From positions 1 to 29,046 of the IMG/VR virus record IMGVR_UViG_3300035698_009059: DNA of 29,046 nt. One strand, given 5' to 3'. A program made the position numbers and the translations under genes. The stretch is from a virus. The notes below the pieces were generated by a model that was not told where the DNA came from, did not search any database, and saw only the letters and a list, made by a program, of their open reading frames with translations. This document shows positions 13,886 to 21,541 of the stretch, in pieces; position 1 is the first letter of the stretch; each line of letters begins with the position of its first letter.

Positions 13886-16800
13886 ATGAGTCTTCTTGGT
13901 TTCAGTTTTGGGTTTGGTGCCAGGGACGAGGGTCTGCATGGTGCGATGTCTTCCGCTACTGGCCAGCTTGGCGGCCTAAACGATGCCATGGGAGATATCA
14001 ATACCACGGCGAAAGAGAGCAAGTTGGGCACCTGGATTCAGGGTATCCAAAGCATGCAGCTCAGTGGGATTCAAGATTCCATAGAGAAGCTCACTGGCGG
14101 CGCTGTCAACCTCACGAACGGTCTAGAGTCTACCTTCAAGTCAATGCGTGTAGAGATTGCTCCGACCGTTGCGCAGATGGGCCTGTACGGTGCGGCTGCT
14201 GCTGAAGCCAAGAGTGAGATCATGGGGATCGCCTATGCGAGTCAAATCTCAGCGGACCAGGTTGCGAAGACTTACCGTGCGCTTCATTCGGCTGGTACTG
14301 GCACAAAGGAAGTGTTCGAGTCGATGGGATTGTCGCTTGCCGACCTCACGAAGCTGGAACAGACCACCGGGATTGATACTGAGAATTTGGCTTCGCAGAT
14401 TGACAACCTTGGGACGTCGTACGGTTTCAGCAAAGAGCAAATGGTTGAATACTTGGACGAGTTTACGGCGAGTGCTCAGAAGGCTGGAGTGGCCCATGTA
14501 GCGTTTGCGAAGATGGACAGTATACTTGCTGCCCTGGACGACCAGTTGGCTGGTTCTAAGTGGTTTGCGGACATGGATCTAGAATCCCAGACCAAGCATA
14601 TCAAGGACGTGTCCCTGGGTATCGTTCAGTTGTCCGGGTTGTTCCAGCGTATGGGCAAGACGCCGGAGGAGGCCATCGAGGCGTCGGATGCTTTCTTCAA
14701 GCAGTTGGCGGACGGTGACAAGACGATGAGCCGGATGCAGACCGGCCTGGATTCGGTTGGTGAGAACTTCACTGCCCTGGCTGAAAGTGCTGGGGTCGAG
14801 ATGTCTGCGGACATTTTCAAGCAAGACCCGAGAAAAGCTCTGGATAACCTCGTGAAGATCCGAAATTCCATGATTGGCGTTGGGAAGGACACGACGAGGT
14901 TTGATCAGCAGATGGAGAACATCCTTCCGGGCTTCTCGTTCCTGGCTTCGGGGCTTAGTTCGGGCAAAATTGCTATGGACGATTTCGCCTCTTCGTCGAA
15001 GGACGCTGCTGGTGCCCTGAAGAAGATGGGTGATGCCGGGTTCGAGAACCCGTTGACGGACGAAGACAAGTTGCAACGTGTGAAGGATCGGTTTGATTCG
15101 TTGCTGTTGAGTGTCGGTGGCGGCGGGAAGAGTTTTCTGCGTCAGCAGACCAAGGTGTACGGGCAGGTCGGCGATGCGATCGAGGAGCTGGCTTCCGATG
15201 AGAAGTGGGGGCCGTTGACGAAAAGGTTTGCGCTTGCTGCCAGGGTTGGCAACACGGCTTTCTTCCTCCCTATCAACCAGAGTGCAAAGGACTTCGGGGC
15301 GTCGATTGAGTCTGTGACCGAACAGTCAGGTTTCTTTTCGAGGAAGATGGCTGCTTTTCAACAGTTTGGTTTCGCTGGGATGTTCGTGGATGTATCTCAC
15401 GGCGTCGACGAGATGAAGGATAGTGTTGGTGCAGCCAACGAGAAAGTACAGAAGATGCTTGGGCTCGTGGAGCTTATCAAGATCAACCTGGATACGTTCA
15501 TGCCCGTAGCGATTGGCCTTGTAGGATCGCTCTGGGGGCTCCACAAGGTAGCTGCGATTCTTTCTCCAGTGCTGGGTGCCCTGTCTAGTGCCATGGGTTT
15601 GATGATGAAGACTTCAGCAGGCCGGGGCGCTGTCTCGTTCCTGAAGTTCTTTGGTCCTGCAGGGCTGATTGTTGGTGCCGTTGGTGGCACGGCTTACGCC
15701 TTGGTCAAGTATGGGGATGAGATCGAGAAGTTTGCGGTCGATTCCTTGAAGAGCATGACGAAATGGCTTGACGGCGTTGACGAGTGGCTGTCCGGGTTGG
15801 ACGGTGCAGAGATTGCAAACGACCTGATTGATACCGTGGTTGGTTGGTTCAGTGATATTCCCGGAACGATTGCCAAGATATTTTCGTTTGGCGATGGCAG
15901 CGAACTCGGTGGGGCAGCTTCTGCGTTTGGAAACTCCCTTGTCTCTGTTGTCACGAAGGGCTTGAACGTGCTTTGGGATTTCTTTTCCACGCTGGGCACC
16001 AGGATAGCATCGAAAGTCATGGAGGTGGACTGGTCTGCCCTTGCCGAGAGTGCGTCTGCCGCTGTGACCGGTGCGTTCAGCGATGCCTCTCAGTTTATTG
16101 GGCAAGGGGTCGATTGGGCGAAGGGGATGGTGGATTCGATCAAGGCCACGGACTTCTCGAAGATTGGTGCGGACCTGCAAGTGGCACTGTCCCCGTTCGT
16201 TACTGCCCTTGTTGACTTCGTGAAGAAGTTGCCTTCGATGATGCTGAAGTATTCGCTGAAGGTGTCCGAATTGGTTGACATGGTTCTGCCCAAGATCAGT
16301 GAATTGAGTAGTGAGTTGCGTCGGTGGATGGGTACGGCGGCGAAGAAGTTTGAGGAATTCTTGGGTGGCCTGTTCGATGGTGTTGGGGATAGTGCTGAGG
16401 GGTTCTTTGCTGACTTCGATTGGGAGTCGATGTTCTTGGCGGTATGGGAGCAGGTTCTGAATGTAGGGAAGATTCTTGGGGTTGTAAGCAAGTTCTTCCT
16501 GGATGTTGCCGCTGGTGTCCTGGACTTCGCTCCAATGTTGCTGAAGGGGCTCTGGGGAGTCGTGAAGTTTGCTCTTGATGGTATTGTCACCGGCCTTGCG
16601 AATCTGGTTGACTTTATCGTTGAGCCACTGTTCGAGGCTCTCGGCTTCAAGAACATCAAGATTGGGCAGTGGTGGCTGGACGAGGTATGGGAGCCGTTCA
16701 AGTTGATATTGGACGGGCTTGCAGATGTAGCGATTGGCCTATTCGAGTCCCTCTTCATGGGTCCGATCAACATGATTCGTGACTGGTTCGCCGGAGAGAA

Positions 16801-18058
16801 GAGTCTTGGCGAAGGCTTCATGGAGTATATCTGGAATCCTCTTGTGAACACTGTCGCAGGCTTGTTTGGGGTGCTTGAGGATTTGTTTGACTTGCTCATT
16901 TTCAAGCCGTTGAATTGGCTCTGGGATCAGTTCAAGTCTGGCCTGTTCAACCTGGGTGCGTTGTTCGAGGAGAACGTGTGGAATCCGTTGATGAGCTTCT
17001 TTGGGGGCGTAGGTGATGCTGTGTCGTCTTTTTTCAAGGATGTCGTGGTTGACCCGTTGCTGGCTGCTTTGAATGTGATTATAGATACTTACAACAGCAT
17101 GTCAGGCTTCCTGGGTCTGAGCAAAAGGGATAATCTGAGATTCGGCATTGACGGTGATCTCGAATGGTTCGACAGAGAAAAGGAGAACATCAAAGAGATC
17201 GACAGTGAAATGAAGAAGCTGGCGATTGTCAATGCGGACACGACGTGGGAGCCAGTACAGGATCCGAGGATGAGTAAACATGCGGATCCTACGTCTGGCC
17301 TTGTTCCTGTGAGCCCGTCTGCGGCTGCTTTTGGTGGGTATGATGGGAGGAAGAAGAAGCCGGACTTTGAGTTTGGTTATGGGTTCGGTGATCCTGTTGA
17401 CGCTGGAGAGTCTGCTGCGAAGGGCTATATAGCTGGATACAGGAACGGGGACGTGGTTGGCAATGTCCAGGATGTGCTCCAGGGGGTTGATGACCAGTTG
17501 CCACATTCCCCGCCGAAAGACCCGAAGTCCCCCCTTCGTGGCCTGGAAGATGCTGGTGTTTCGACGATCGAGATGTTCGTGTCTGGTATGGAGTCGGCAG
17601 AGTCGATGTTGCTTGATGCCACCAGGGAGCTTTTCGGGATGGTTGGTCTTGTCGGCAGTGAGGCGATGTCCGGGGCGATAACCAGCGATCTCGGTAGTGT
17701 CATTGAGGCGTTGACACTGGAGATTGAGAAGCAGTTCGAGGATCTTGGGTTTTCTGCCGGTAGTTTGTTCGTGGAGGGTGCCGAAGAGTTCGTCAGTGAT
17801 CGTGCAAAGATGTTGACGAAGAAGTTTGCGTCTGCGATTGCGGCTGGGGTTTCCACGATTGACCAGAGGAACCTTGAGGTCGGTGACAGCGTGGTGAAGT
17901 TGAACCTGGACGGTGCGGATCTGATTGTGAGTTCGATCGCCCAGCAAACGAAGGTCTTGTCCATGCACCTGATTGACATTGGATCGAAGATTGAGAAGAC
18001 CAACGAGTTCCTGGATCACAAGCGTGGCGGTGCGGTTCGGATGAGGGTGGTGAGCTAA
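13886..18058 (+). CDS. Tape measure protein
   Basis: The product has 1390 residues, the longest gene here, placed after the chaperone as usual. The N-terminal 300 residues are helical with Gly/Ala/Ser bias. A hydrophobic region at about 535-615 (FMPVAIGLVGSLWGLHKVAAIL, GPAGLIVGAVGGTAYALV) is typical of tape measures that insert in the host membrane. Three repeats of about 49 residues, each opening with V/I-W-E/N-P, occupy roughly 932-1078. The C-terminus is soluble. At about 0.15 nm per residue the tail would be about 200 nm (inference). Start ATG 13886; the stop overlaps the next ATG (TAATG). Confidence 0.92.
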   Translation: MSLLGFSFGFGARDEGLHGAMSSATGQLGGLNDAMGDINTTAKESKLGTWIQGIQSMQLSGIQDSIEKLTGGAVNLTNGLESTFKSMRVEIAPTVAQMGLYGAAAAEAKSEIMGIAYASQISADQVAKTYRALHSAGTGTKEVFESMGLSLADLTKLEQTTGIDTENLASQIDNLGTSYGFSKEQMVEYLDEFTASAQKAGVAHVAFAKMDSILAALDDQLAGSKWFADMDLESQTKHIKDVSLGIVQLSGLFQRMGKTPEEAIEASDAFFKQLADGDKTMSRMQTGLDSVGENFTALAESAGVEMSADIFKQDPRKALDNLVKIRNSMIGVGKDTTRFDQQMENILPGFSFLASGLSSGKIAMDDFASSSKDAAGALKKMGDAGFENPLTDEDKLQRVKDRFDSLLLSVGGGGKSFLRQQTKVYGQVGDAIEELASDEKWGPLTKRFALAARVGNTAFFLPINQSAKDFGASIESVTEQSGFFSRKMAAFQQFGFAGMFVDVSHGVDEMKDSVGAANEKVQKMLGLVELIKINLDTFMPVAIGLVGSLWGLHKVAAILSPVLGALSSAMGLMMKTSAGRGAVSFLKFFGPAGLIVGAVGGTAYALVKYGDEIEKFAVDSLKSMTKWLDGVDEWLSGLDGAEIANDLIDTVVGWFSDIPGTIAKIFSFGDGSELGGAASAFGNSLVSVVTKGLNVLWDFFSTLGTRIASKVMEVDWSALAESASAAVTGAFSDASQFIGQGVDWAKGMVDSIKATDFSKIGADLQVALSPFVTALVDFVKKLPSMMLKYSLKVSELVDMVLPKISELSSELRRWMGTAAKKFEEFLGGLFDGVGDSAEGFFADFDWESMFLAVWEQVLNVGKILGVVSKFFLDVAAGVLDFAPMLLKGLWGVVKFALDGIVTGLANLVDFIVEPLFEALGFKNIKIGQWWLDEVWEPFKLILDGLADVAIGLFESLFMGPINMIRDWFAGEKSLGEGFMEYIWNPLVNTVAGLFGVLEDLFDLLIFKPLNWLWDQFKSGLFNLGALFEENVWNPLMSFFGGVGDAVSSFFKDVVVDPLLAALNVIIDTYNSMSGFLGLSKRDNLRFGIDGDLEWFDREKENIKEIDSEMKKLAIVNADTTWEPVQDPRMSKHADPTSGLVPVSPSAAAFGGYDGRKKKPDFEFGYGFGDPVDAGESAAKGYIAGYRNGDVVGNVQDVLQGVDDQLPHSPPKDPKSPLRGLEDAGVSTIEMFVSGMESAESMLLDATRELFGMVGLVGSEAMSGAITSDLGSVIEALTLEIEKQFEDLGFSAGSLFVEGAEEFVSDRAKMLTKKFASAIAAGVSTIDQRNLEVGDSVVKLNLDGADLIVSSIAQQTKVLSMHLIDIGSKIEKTNEFLDHKRGGAVRMRVVS
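16679..17118 (+). repeat. Three protein-level repeats in the tape measure
   Basis: Units of about 49 codons begin near EVWEPF, YIWNPL and NVWNPL. They share a hydrophobic helix, an LF/FF region and a P-I/L-N or DPL segment. The first two also share R/W-D-x-F and an LG. The third is more divergent. Confidence 0.6.
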
Positions 18059-18426
18059 TGGCACGTATCGGACTGGCAAGCGGAAGGAGCAGTTGGTTGC
18101 GGCATTGTGAAGTGACTGTTGCCGACGTACCCCGGAGCCCGATTTCCGAGCCGGCCAAGACGAGTTGGTTTGGGATGTTCGTTGGTGACGAGATCGAAGA
18201 GAACAGTGATGACTTCGAGTACACCGTTGACTATGGCGAGCGGCTCCCTGCTTTGGCCGAGCGGTTCTATGGTGATCCGCTGGCGTGGTGGGTACTTGCG
18301 AAGCGGAACGATATATGGTTGCCGGATGTCCAGGTCTATCCTGGGTTGGTTCTGATTGTGCCGGACCCGAAGTATGTAAAGGATCGCTACCTCGGTTCGG
18401 CGCAATCGATTGCGCAGCGGGGTTGA
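18058..18426 (+). CDS. LysM-domain tail protein (gp53-like)
   Basis: The product has 122 residues. A LysM-like domain at 54-104 has Y-T-V-x-x-G-E-x-L-x-x-L-A-E-R-F-Y-G-D and a closing V-Y-P-G-x-x-L-I-V-P. Such proteins sit beside the tape measure and hub in many contractile phages and correspond to a baseplate wedge or hub-binding component. The last eight or so residues (AQSIAQRG) are encoded by the dispersed palindrome and look like an appended tail. The start overlaps the tape measure stop. Confidence 0.75.
   Translation: MARIGLASGRSSWLRHCEVTVADVPRSPISEPAKTSWFGMFVGDEIEENSDDFEYTVDYGERLPALAERFYGDPLAWWVLAKRNDIWLPDVQVYPGLVLIVPDPKYVKDRYLGSAQSIAQRG
18401..18414. repeat. Dispersed palindrome, copy 4 (inside coding sequence)
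   Basis: CGCAATCGATTGCG, extended to a 16-base perfect palindrome at 18400-18415. It lies in the last codons of the LysM gene, 13 bases before ATG 18428, the only copy within a reading frame. Confidence 0.95.
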
Positions 18427-18427
18427 C

Positions 18428-19819
18428 ATGCCCCACCCGAGTTTTCTCCAGAGCCAGCCATTCATCAAGATCATCGAGTCCAGCAAAGACAGCAATGGCA
18501 ATGTCGTACTGACAGACAACGTGCTGTCTCCCAACGAATTCCCCTTCGTTTCGGGTGTGACCATCGTGCAGACCGGGACAGATGTAGATGTCCAGAACGG
18601 CGTGAACATAGAGTTGTCCCTTGACATGCCGTACGAGGAAGGAATCGCCTTGCTGAGTGGGGAGTATGGCGGATTGATCAAGAATGGGAACGTGTTGGTT
18701 GTTTCCCTCGGGTACAGGGACGGTTCCGGGATGGTTACTTCGAGTTTCTCGGGTATCGTGACCGATGGAGGGAGTGGGCTTACGCTCGGGCCGGAGGGTT
18801 TGAGTGGTTCGATTCGTGCGACGTGTGCTGCGACCCAGACCCAGTATAGTGAGACGTTCACGGACAAGTTTTTTGCAATGGGGCCGGAACAACAACTGGT
18901 CTATCTGGCGAAGAAACAGGGTTATTCGACCGTAAATGTTTCCAATGAGGCGTCAGGTACTCTGGATTTGGTCGAGCCTGTGAAGTTCAATGGGCAGATG
19001 TCGTATGTTGGTGCCCTCGAGAAGCTGTTGCGCCATTTTGGTTTGGTTGCGACCGCTGGGCCGATTGCTGAGGGTGGGGCTTCTCCAGTGGTTCCTGTGG
19101 ACGGTGAACTGGTCTTGAGCGTGTATTCTCCTGGAGCAGAGACTCAATCGTTGCTTCCTGTGGTCAAGTTTGGGCTTCGTGGCGACATGAGCGATGGTGA
19201 GACTTGGCCTATTCTTGCGTGGAACCCCGAGGTCAATGCTGCCAACTTCAACGTGACGCAGGTCAGTAGTGGTGCGAACGCCTCGGTAGTGATGTCCGGG
19301 ATAGACAAGAACGGGGAGATCCTCGTGTGTGCCGTGAACCCCGCCGCCACCGACACTGCCAGGACGATGAAGAACAGGAAGTCTGGTCCGACCGGGCTGT
19401 CCGATATGGCTGGCACGCAGCAGGTCGATGTTCAGGTCGATGGTGCTGGGGAAGTCAACGCCTCGAGTGCTCTGAGTTCGTTGACGCAGGAAGGAACAGA
19501 TGGAGTGAACGTGGCCGGGATGCGCATGGGTTTGACTTCCTCCGAGAACGCAACGGTGGAGGGGAGTGTTGGTCTGCTGAAGCGGATGATTCTTCCGTTC
19601 ATTACAGGCACGCCAGTTGGCCTCACGACACTTGGTTGTCCCTTGGTGACTTGCGGGACGATGATCGAGATATTTGGCGTTGGAGATTATCTGAGTGGCA
19701 ACTATCAAGTGAAAGAGGTCACGCACGCATGGACGCCCGGTTCCTGGGAGACAACTTTGTCAGCGTTTGCCCAGTCGAAGGCCGGAAGTGCTGGTGATGC
19801 CGTGAAAGGAGTCGATTGA
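18428..19819 (+). CDS. Baseplate hub protein (gp27/gpD-like)
   Basis: The product has 463 residues from ATG 18428. It has the layout of hub proteins: N-terminal strands with NGVNIELSLDMPYEEGIALLSG, a GLIKNGNVLVVSLGYRDG barrel strand and FSGIVTDGGSGLTLGP, a helix-rich centre (YVGALEKLLRHFGLVATAG), and a C-terminal barrel ending in GDYLSGNYQVKEVTHAWTPGSWETTLSAFA, a very typical hub ending. It would form the trimeric ring joining tube and spike. Its stop overlaps the spike start (TGATG), and the palindrome precedes it. Confidence 0.8.
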   Translation: MPHPSFLQSQPFIKIIESSKDSNGNVVLTDNVLSPNEFPFVSGVTIVQTGTDVDVQNGVNIELSLDMPYEEGIALLSGEYGGLIKNGNVLVVSLGYRDGSGMVTSSFSGIVTDGGSGLTLGPEGLSGSIRATCAATQTQYSETFTDKFFAMGPEQQLVYLAKKQGYSTVNVSNEASGTLDLVEPVKFNGQMSYVGALEKLLRHFGLVATAGPIAEGGASPVVPVDGELVLSVYSPGAETQSLLPVVKFGLRGDMSDGETWPILAWNPEVNAANFNVTQVSSGANASVVMSGIDKNGEILVCAVNPAATDTARTMKNRKSGPTGLSDMAGTQQVDVQVDGAGEVNASSALSSLTQEGTDGVNVAGMRMGLTSSENATVEGSVGLLKRMILPFITGTPVGLTTLGCPLVTCGTMIEIFGVGDYLSGNYQVKEVTHAWTPGSWETTLSAFAQSKAGSAGDAVKGVD

Positions 19820-20793
19820 TGGTTGATCGGAAAAGAGTTGAAGACCCGGCTGGGTGGTTGCGTGACCAGATTCGGATATATGGTCTTGAGCATGTGACCG
19901 GCAGGTACTATGGGAGCTACCGGGCAATCGTGGTCAGCAATGCGGATCCTGAGAATCGTGGCAGGGTTCGGGTTATGTGTCCTGCTATTGGGCACACGTC
20001 GAAGAGTCATGTCCCGAGTGACCTATGGGCGCTTCCGATGTCGGACGGGTTGTCTGCTGGAGGCATGGGTGAGTTGGCCGGGCAGATGAAGGGCGTCTTT
20101 TTTCCTCCCGAGGAGTTCGATCAGGTCTGGGTCGAGTTCGAGGGTGGTGATCCGGCAGAGCCGAGATACAAGGGTGGCTGGTTGCGTGGTGAAGGCAAGT
20201 CCGAGATCAAAAGCAACTACATGCCTGGGGTTGATATGCGTAGCGGCCCTGGAGAGCCCGTGAAGAAGCGTGGGATGCGATCGCCGGTTGGGCACTCCGT
20301 TGTTATGGACGATGCGACTGGGAGTGTCGTGGTGAGCCGTGGGGCCAATGGCAATCCTACCGGTGACATGATAATTATTCAGGACAGCCAGATCGTGATT
20401 ACTACAGCGAATGGTGACACGCTGGTTGTTGGTGACGGAAGAATCACTGCTGTAGCGAAGGATAAGAGTTCGTTTTCGATTGGTGAGGACGGTGCCTCGA
20501 TTACAAATGCGAGTGGGACCACGATCGGGATGAAGGGCAAGAGTATTTCGATGGTGGCGGATGGTGACGTGAATATAGTTGCAGGTGGCGGCATAAAGTT
20601 GCGTGGTTCGAGTGTGTTGCTTGGGAAGGGTCCGGTGTATGAGCCGATGGTGACGGGTCAGACCTATGCGACAATGTGGGCGATGCACACGCATATAGCA
20701 GCGACACCGGGCACACCGACGTCCCCGATGGTTGGTGCTCCGTTAGTCCCGATGATGGGATTGAATCCGAACGTGAAGATTTCAAAGGTGTGA
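19819..20793 (+). CDS. Central spike protein (gp5/gpV-like)
   Basis: The product has 324 residues from ATG 19819, with AAAGGAG upstream. Residues 28-140 form an OB-fold-like domain (RYYGSYRAIVVSNADPENRGRVRVMCP, DQVWVEFEGGDPAEPRYKGGW). Residues 180-285 are short beta repeats typical of a trimeric beta-helix needle. H290-T-H292 near the end matches the HxH motif that binds iron at the tips of P2 gpV and phi92 gp138. No lysozyme domain is present, unlike T4 gp5. It acts as the membrane-piercing tip. Confidence 0.85.
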   Translation: MVDRKRVEDPAGWLRDQIRIYGLEHVTGRYYGSYRAIVVSNADPENRGRVRVMCPAIGHTSKSHVPSDLWALPMSDGLSAGGMGELAGQMKGVFFPPEEFDQVWVEFEGGDPAEPRYKGGWLRGEGKSEIKSNYMPGVDMRSGPGEPVKKRGMRSPVGHSVVMDDATGSVVVSRGANGNPTGDMIIIQDSQIVITTANGDTLVVGDGRITAVAKDKSSFSIGEDGASITNASGTTIGMKGKSISMVADGDVNIVAGGGIKLRGSSVLLGKGPVYEPMVTGQTYATMWAMHTHIAATPGTPTSPMVGAPLVPMMGLNPNVKISKV

Positions 20794-20794
20794 C

Positions 20795-21139
20795 ATGGGT
20801 TGCTGTATCAGAGTTCCTGAGTTTGCGCTTCCCTCGGTGCCCATTCCTGGGTTGCCAAGCATTGGTTTGCCAAGCATTGAGTTGCCGAGCCCGCCTTCTT
20901 TGCCAGAGATTCCGGGGCTGTCTTTGTCGGTTGCGCTTCCCTCTGTTCCTGTTCCTGGGTTGCCGAGTATAGGTTTGCCGGTGATTGACCTTCCTGTGGT
21001 GGTTGTGCCTGGAGTTTCTGTCTCGGTTGCGTTACCCTCTGTGCCAGTGCCAGGGCTTCCTAGTATTGGGCTTCCTGTCATTGAACTACCAGACTTGCCG
21101 ACCATGAAGTGTCCGGCTTCATGCGTGACGGAGGGATAA
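20795..21139 (+). CDS. Pro/Leu-repeat protein with terminal cysteines, spike-associated
   Basis: The product has 114 residues made almost wholly of three repeats of about 32-36 residues: ALPSVPxPGLPSIGLP then I-D/E-LP or similar, and a connecting segment. Pro recurs every three to five residues. The N-terminus is MGCC and the C-terminus has C106-x3-C110, so possible metal ligands lie only at the two ends. It lies directly between the spike and gp25-like genes, where contractile systems often encode a spike tip or adaptor. I know no family with this pattern. It begins one base after the spike stop and ends overlapping the next ATG. Confidence 0.65.
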   Translation: MGCCIRVPEFALPSVPIPGLPSIGLPSIELPSPPSLPEIPGLSLSVALPSVPVPGLPSIGLPVIDLPVVVVPGVSVSVALPSVPVPGLPSIGLPVIELPDLPTMKCPASCVTEG

Positions 21140-21534
21140 TGAAGTTACCTCGAAGCGTCCCGAGCAGTGCGAAGGGCATGGCCTTTCCTTTTGGTTCGTC
21201 CGATGGTGGTACGCCGGGCACTGTGACTGGAGCCGAGGCTATCCTGAGCAACGTGAAGTCTCTCATGGGGATTGCCAAAGGGGAGCTTCCGATGCGGCCA
21301 GACGTTGGGACGATAGTCAACGATTTCGTGTTCGACAACATTGACCCTTTGCTTGAGGCTCAGATCGTGTCGGAGGTGAGGAGGCTTGTGTCTGTCGGGG
21401 AGCCACGAATGGATGTTCTGGCTGTTCTCGTGAAGGGAGCAAGGAGTGATGGGTTGTCTGGGACAGACGTTGAGGTCCACTACGACATACCGGGGCTCAA
21501 GAGCGGTGTGCTGACAACTCCAATAGGGACGTGA
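21139..21534 (+). CDS. Baseplate wedge protein, gp25/gpW-like
   Basis: The product has 131 residues. ATG 21139 overlaps the upstream stop (TAATG) with GGAGGG before it; an upstream in-frame start lacks this. The family signature is clear: GELPMRPDVGTIVNDFVFDNID and the E88-P89-R90 core motif, followed by MDVLAVLV. gp25 proteins form the core of the wedge and nucleate sheath assembly in phages and type VI secretion. The N-terminus is about 15 residues longer than minimal members. Confidence 0.9.
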   Translation: MKLPRSVPSSAKGMAFPFGSSDGGTPGTVTGAEAILSNVKSLMGIAKGELPMRPDVGTIVNDFVFDNIDPLLEAQIVSEVRRLVSVGEPRMDVLAVLVKGARSDGLSGTDVEVHYDIPGLKSGVLTTPIGT

Positions 21535-21541
21535 GGGAGTC

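Noticed and set aside
17102-18895. 597-codon open frame on the minus strand
   Set aside because: It lies opposite the tape measure, LysM and hub genes, has Arg/His/Pro-rich composition typical of antisense shadow, and no ribosome site or family motif.
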